Positions 60,274-64,000 of a stretch of DNA of 64,000 nucleotides are shown here, piece after piece. A model generated the notes under the pieces. The model was given only the letters and a program-made list of their open reading frames with translations. It was not told the origin of the DNA and made no database searches. How positions within the stretch are numbered: the first letter of the stretch is position 1; every line of letters begins with the position of its first letter. The translations under genes were made by a program, and so were the position numbers. Source of the stretch: Alcaligenes sp. SORT26 (GTDB lineage Bacteria > Pseudomonadota > Gammaproteobacteria > Burkholderiales > Burkholderiaceae_B); assembly GCF_017377875.1 (NCBI RefSeq), contig NZ_CP070975.1:372001-436000 (forward strand), in the 5' to 3' direction.

Positions 60274-61977
60274 ATGCTGGACGATCTATTGCAGTTCCTG
60301 ATTATTCTGGCCGTCTCAACGGTCTTGTTAGTGGTGGTGGGCAAATGGATAGCCCATTTTTTCAGCAGCCCGAATCACAGCCTGATCGAGCGCGGCACTT
60401 ATAGGCTGTTGGGGGTCAATCCCGAAGAGAAAATGTCCTGGAAGCGATATGGCTTGGCGCTCTTGTTAAGCAATGCCGCCATGTTGCTTCTGGGATATGT
60501 TCTTTTGCGTGTGCAGGGCTGGATTCCGGGAGACAGTTTGCAGCGTGCCGCGCAAACGCCCGACCTGGCTTTTAATACGGCCGTGTCCTTTACGACCAAT
60601 ACCAATTGGCAGGCGTACTCGGGCGAGTCCAGTCTGTCCAATTTTTCCCAGATGGCAGCCATCACTTTTTTGATGATGATCAGTGCCACAACAGGTCTGG
60701 CGGCGGCAGGCGGCTTCATTCGTGGTTTGAGCCGTAAAAGCTCGGCGGATATCGGCAACTACTGGGTGGACTTCACCCGCTCCTTGTACCGCTTGCTCTT
60801 GCCTTGCAGTTTCCTGCTGGCCTTGTTGTATGTCTGGCAAGGCATGCCACAAACCCTGACGACTGATGTGCTGGTCAACACCCTGGAAGGCATCAAGCAG
60901 CACATTATTCTGGGGCCGGTGGCCAGCTTTGAAAGTATCAAGCACGTGGGAACCAACGGGGGCGGTTTCTTTGGCATGAACGCGGCTCATCCTTTTGAAA
61001 ACCCCACACCGCTGACCAATACCGTACACATGCTGAGCATGCTGCTGGTGCCCTCGGCCTTGACCTATGCCTTTGGTTCCATGCTGGCTCGTCGTCGTCA
61101 GGGCTGGGCCTTTTTTGCCGCTTTTCTGGTGATGTTCATCGGTTTTCTGTCCCTGATCTACAGCGCCGAGCAAGCAGGCAATCCTTTGTTGACGCCTTTG
61201 GGGGTCGATCAGACTCAAAGCAGCACGATGGGCGGCGGCAATCTGGAAGGCAAGGAATTGCGTTTTGGTGTGGCGCAAAGCAGCTTGTTTGCCACGGTAA
61301 CCACCGCGGCCACGACGGGCTCGGTCGATGCCATGCATTCCTCGCTGACCCCCTTGGGTGGCTTGGTGCCGATAGCGCAAATGATGCTGAACAACGTCTT
61401 TGGCGGGATCGGAGTGGGCTTCATCAGCCTGGTCAGCTACGCCATTCTGACAGTGTTTCTGGTGGGCATGATGATAGGGCGCAGCCCCGAGTTTCTGGGC
61501 AAGAAGATCGAGGCGCGGGAGATGAAGTACGTGATGCTGGCCATGCTGGCGCACGCCTTCAGCATTCTGGGCTTTACGGCCTTGGCCAGTGTGCTGCCGT
61601 CCACTATGGATAGTCTGTCCAATATGGGACCCCACGGCTTTAGTGAAGTCCTGTATGCCTACACCTCGGGCACCGCCAATAACGGTTCCGCCTTTGCAGG
61701 CTTTAACGCTAACACGCCGTTTTTCAATACGACGATTGGGCTGGCCATGCTGATTGGACGCTACCTGACTCTATTGCCTTTGCTGGCCCTGGCCGGGGTA
61801 CTGGCGGCTAAAAAAGCCGTCCCCGCAGGCCCCGGCACCTTGTCAACGGCTACGCCCTTGTTTACCGGTTTACTGATCTTTGTGGTCCTGGTCGTTGGCG
61901 GGCTGACGTTCATGCCAGCGCTGGCATTGGGGCCGATTGTGGAGCATCTGCTGATGCTCGACGGAATTACTTTTTAA
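60274..61977 (+). CDS. kdpA: potassium-transporting ATPase subunit A
   Basis: A 567-residue channel subunit that selects and conducts K+ in the Kdp high-affinity uptake pump. All four selectivity-filter loops are seen: [50 protein letters not shown] and [17 protein letters not shown]. Overall length and helix count are normal. Starts 12 bases after the micro-ORF with an AGGGGCGG ribosome site. Confidence 0.97.
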   Translation: MLDDLLQFLIILAVSTVLLVVVGKWIAHFFSSPNHSLIERGTYRLLGVNPEEKMSWKRYGLALLLSNAAMLLLGYVLLRVQGWIPGDSLQRAAQTPDLAFNTAVSFTTNTNWQAYSGESSLSNFSQMAAITFLMMISATTGLAAAGGFIRGLSRKSSADIGNYWVDFTRSLYRLLLPCSFLLALLYVWQGMPQTLTTDVLVNTLEGIKQHIILGPVASFESIKHVGTNGGGFFGMNAAHPFENPTPLTNTVHMLSMLLVPSALTYAFGSMLARRRQGWAFFAAFLVMFIGFLSLIYSAEQAGNPLLTPLGVDQTQSSTMGGGNLEGKELRFGVAQSSLFATVTTAATTGSVDAMHSSLTPLGGLVPIAQMMLNNVFGGIGVGFISLVSYAILTVFLVGMMIGRSPEFLGKKIEAREMKYVMLAMLAHAFSILGFTALASVLPSTMDSLSNMGPHGFSEVLYAYTSGTANNGSAFAGFNANTPFFNTTIGLAMLIGRYLTLLPLLALAGVLAAKKAVPAGPGTLSTATPLFTGLLIFVVLVVGGLTFMPALALGPIVEHLLMLDGITF

Positions 61978-61989
61978 GGTGTGATTGCC

Positions 61990-62664
61990 ATGTCTACCCA
62001 TCAATTTATGGTGTCGGCACCCGCTGCACCCACGATGAAAAGCTTGTTGCGACCTGTGTTGCTGTCTGCCGTGTTTTTTATGCTTCTGACTGGTATTGCC
62101 TATCCCTTGGCGACGACCGTGATCGGAACGGCTCTGTTCCCGGAGCAGGCAAAGGGCAGCCTGATCCTGCGTGATGGCCACCTTGTGGGCTCACGCCAGA
62201 TTGGTCAGTACTTTAGCCAGCCCGAGTACTTTCATGGTCGCCCGAGTGCCACGGTAGGAGCGGACCCGGCTGATCCCTCTACGAGCATTGCCTTGCCGTA
62301 TAACGCTGCCGCCAGTGGAGCCAGTAATCAAGGCGTATTAAGCCAGAACTTGCTGGATGCAGTGGCTGAGCGTAGCAAGGCTTATCGGCTGATGAATGGC
62401 TTGGCGGAAGATGCGCTCGTGCCGGTGGATGCCGTCACGGCCTCGGCGTCAGGTCTGGACCCTCATATCTCCGTGGCTAACGCCCGTTTGCAGGCTGCCC
62501 GTATTGCCAAGGTGCGCGGCATGTCCTTGGCCCAGGTTCAAGTCTTGATCGATCGCTTTACCAGCAACCGTCAATTGGGTTTCTTGGGCGAGCCGCGTGT
62601 ACAGGTCTTGGAGCTTAATCTTGCGCTGGATATGGCTAAGGCAGTCCAGCCCGCTGTGCGTTAG
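61990..62664 (+). CDS. kdpC: potassium-transporting ATPase subunit C
   Basis: A 224-residue KdpC: one N-terminal membrane helix ([20 protein letters not shown]) and the periplasmic domain with [34 protein letters not shown] and [20 protein letters not shown]. It stabilises nucleotide binding by KdpB. It is placed between kdpA and kdpB, not after kdpB as in the usual kdpFABC order. ATG 61990 follows AAGGTGTG. Confidence 0.96.
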   Translation: MSTHQFMVSAPAAPTMKSLLRPVLLSAVFFMLLTGIAYPLATTVIGTALFPEQAKGSLILRDGHLVGSRQIGQYFSQPEYFHGRPSATVGADPADPSTSIALPYNAAASGASNQGVLSQNLLDAVAERSKAYRLMNGLAEDALVPVDAVTASASGLDPHISVANARLQAARIAKVRGMSLAQVQVLIDRFTSNRQLGFLGEPRVQVLELNLALDMAKAVQPAVR

Positions 62665-62678
62665 GAACAGGTGTCATT

Positions 62679-64000
62679 ATGTCTATTACTGATCTGAAAG
62701 CCCCACAAGAGGCCGAGCGCTCAACGGCGTTTCAGGCTTTGCCCTGGGGGACGGTGTGCAAGGAAGCCTTCAAGAAACTGTCGCCCCGGGTGCAGTTCAA
62801 GAACCCGGTGATGTGTGTGGTGTATCTGGGCAGCATTGTGACCAGCTTGCTGGGTGTACAGGCCTTGATGGGGCAGGGTGAGGCTCCGGCCGGGTTTATC
62901 TGGGCCATTGCCGCCTGGCTGTGGTTTACGGTCTTGTTTGCGAATGCGGCGGAGGCCGTGGCAGAAGGACGTGGCAAGGCACAGGCCGATGCCTTGCGTT
63001 CCACTCGCAAGCGAGTCATGGCCAAGGTTTTGAAAGATCCTGCCCGCGATAGTCGCTCCTGGCCCGTCCCCAGCGACGAGCTGGTGCCTGGCGCCTATGT
63101 GCTGGTCGAGGCTGGCCAGATTATTCCGGCGGATGGCGAGGTCTTGCAGGGCGCGGCCTCGGTAGATGAGTCCGCTATTACGGGTGAATCGGCACCTGTT
63201 ATCCGCGAGTCAGGCGGCGACTTTTGTTCGGTGACGGGCGGGACGCGCGTTCTGTCGGACTGGATTGTGATGCAGGTAACCGCCAAGCCGGGCGAAGCTT
63301 TTCTGGATCGCATGATTGCCATGGTGGAAGGCGCCAAGCGCGGCAAGACGCCTAATGAGATTGCCTTGAATATCCTGCTGGTCGCCCTGACGCTGATCTT
63401 CTTGCTAGTCTGCGTCACCTTATTGCCTTTCTCCAGCTTTGCGACGACGCTGACCGGTGCCGGTTCGCCTGTCACGATAACGGCCTTGATTGCCTTGTTG
63501 GTGTGCCTGATTCCAACCACGATCGGAGCCTTGCTGTCGGCAGTGGGCGTAGCCGGTATGAGCCGCATGATGAAGGCCAATGTGCTGGCCAGCTCGGGCC
63601 GTGCGATTGAGGCGGCGGGGGACGTAGATGTCTTGCTGCTGGACAAGACCGGCACGATTACCTTGGGTAATCGGGAAGCATCGGCATTCTTGCCAGCGCC
63701 ACAGGTTTCGGAACAGGCCTTGGCAGATGCCGCTCAATTGGCTTCGCTGGCGGACGAAACGCCCGAAGGGCGCTCTATTGTGGTGCTGGCCAAGCAGCTC
63801 TTCAATTTGCGGGGCCGTGAGTTGCACGGGGCGCAGACGATTGCCTTTAGTGCCCACACACGCATGAGCGGGATTGATATCGAGGGTCGCCAAATCCGTA
63901 AAGGGGCGGCGAACACGATGCGCTCGCATATTGAGTCTCAAGGCGGCGTGTTCCCTCGCGAATTGGATACCTTGGTCAATGAAGTGGCTCGACGAGGCAG
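62679..64000 (+). CDS. kdpB: potassium-transporting ATPase subunit B, 3' end outside window
   Basis: The first 440 residues of the P-type ATPase subunit Kdp[16 protein letters not shown] starts the membrane part; [13 protein letters not shown] is the actuator (TGES) loop; [19 protein letters not shown] is the membrane P motif region and [17 protein letters not shown] carries the phosphorylated Asp. The nucleotide-binding domain is cut by the window end (full length about 690). Starts 14 bases after kdpC. Confidence 0.96.
   Translation, partial: MSITDLKAPQEAERSTAFQALPWGTVCKEAFKKLSPRVQFKNPVMCVVYLGSIVTSLLGVQALMGQGEAPAGFIWAIAAWLWFTVLFANAAEAVAEGRGKAQADALRSTRKRVMAKVLKDPARDSRSWPVPSDELVPGAYVLVEAGQIIPADGEVLQGAASVDESAITGESAPVIRESGGDFCSVTGGTRVLSDWIVMQVTAKPGEAFLDRMIAMVEGAKRGKTPNEIALNILLVALTLIFLLVCVTLLPFSSFATTLTGAGSPVTITALIALLVCLIPTTIGALLSAVGVAGMSRMMKANVLASSGRAIEAAGDVDVLLLDKTGTITLGNREASAFLPAPQVSEQALADAAQLASLADETPEGRSIVVLAKQLFNLRGRELHGAQTIAFSAHTRMSGIDIEGRQIRKGAANTMRSHIESQGGVFPRELDTLVNEVARRG

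Overview
The window looks like chromosome of a betaproteobacterium of the order Burkholderiales, most likely family Alcaligenaceae (Alcaligenes-like). This is inferred from the moderately high GC content, the codon use and the mix of genes: long-form argG, MASE1 and MHYT signalling proteins, an MHS transporter, and a lambda-type phage tail cluster of Burkholderiales style. No rRNA is present, so the genus is a guess.

Region 1 (1-20705) is ordinary chromosome. It holds two tandem MscS-type channels, then a small catabolic-looking operon: an MHS transporter, a kynureninase-like PLP enzyme and a SRPBCC protein, with a convergent XRE/cupin regulator. The operon has a clear promoter with a palindromic operator just downstream of it. 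Next come a c-di-GMP/phosphorelay pair (HD-GYP response regulator overlapping an MHYT hybrid kinase), mgtE with a long leader, a CnbZ-like protein, nhaA, a DedA/SMR/dtd operon, a YchJ/GNAT pair, an M48 lipoprotein protease, three small lipoproteins and one CAU-anticodon tRNA on the minus strand.

Region 2 (about 20741-43643) is the highlight. It is a phage-derived locus with a LexA-like cleavable repressor, a Cro-like protein, replication O/P-like genes, a DUF1064-like protein and a probable Q-type antiterminator. These are followed directly by a complete lambda-order tail module: tail terminator, tube, G/GT with a -1 frameshift, tape measure, M, L, K, I, J. Then come three tandem tail-fibre paralogues and a full lysis cassette (holin, SAR endolysin, Rz with embedded Rz1). 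No terminase, portal, protease, capsid or integrase gene is visible, and the tail genes are all open. The simplest reading is an F-type (flexible, siphophage-derived) tailocin, or a prophage caught on the way to becoming one. The late operon is punctuated by at least seven intrinsic terminators, which fits processive antitermination. An AT-rich patch at the end of J and in the two genes after it suggests a recently imported receptor-specificity module.

Region 3 (43689-64000) returns to ordinary chromosome: a P-loop ATPase, a BOF-fold stress protein, a DUF486 protein, a candidate small RNA with an anti-Shine-Dalgarno hairpin loop, a META/DUF4377 lipoprotein, a DUF533 protein, an amino-acid ABC binding protein, an ExoX-like exonuclease, a MASE1-GGDEF cyclase, a MOSC protein, an Lrp regulator divergent from a metC-like gene, NUDIX, DUF454 and AhpD-like genes, argG, a glutamine amidotransferase, and the start of a kdp operon. 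The kdp order is kdpF, a second micro-ORF, kdpA, kdpC, kdpB, with kdpB cut by the window edge. kdpC lying before kdpB is unusual.
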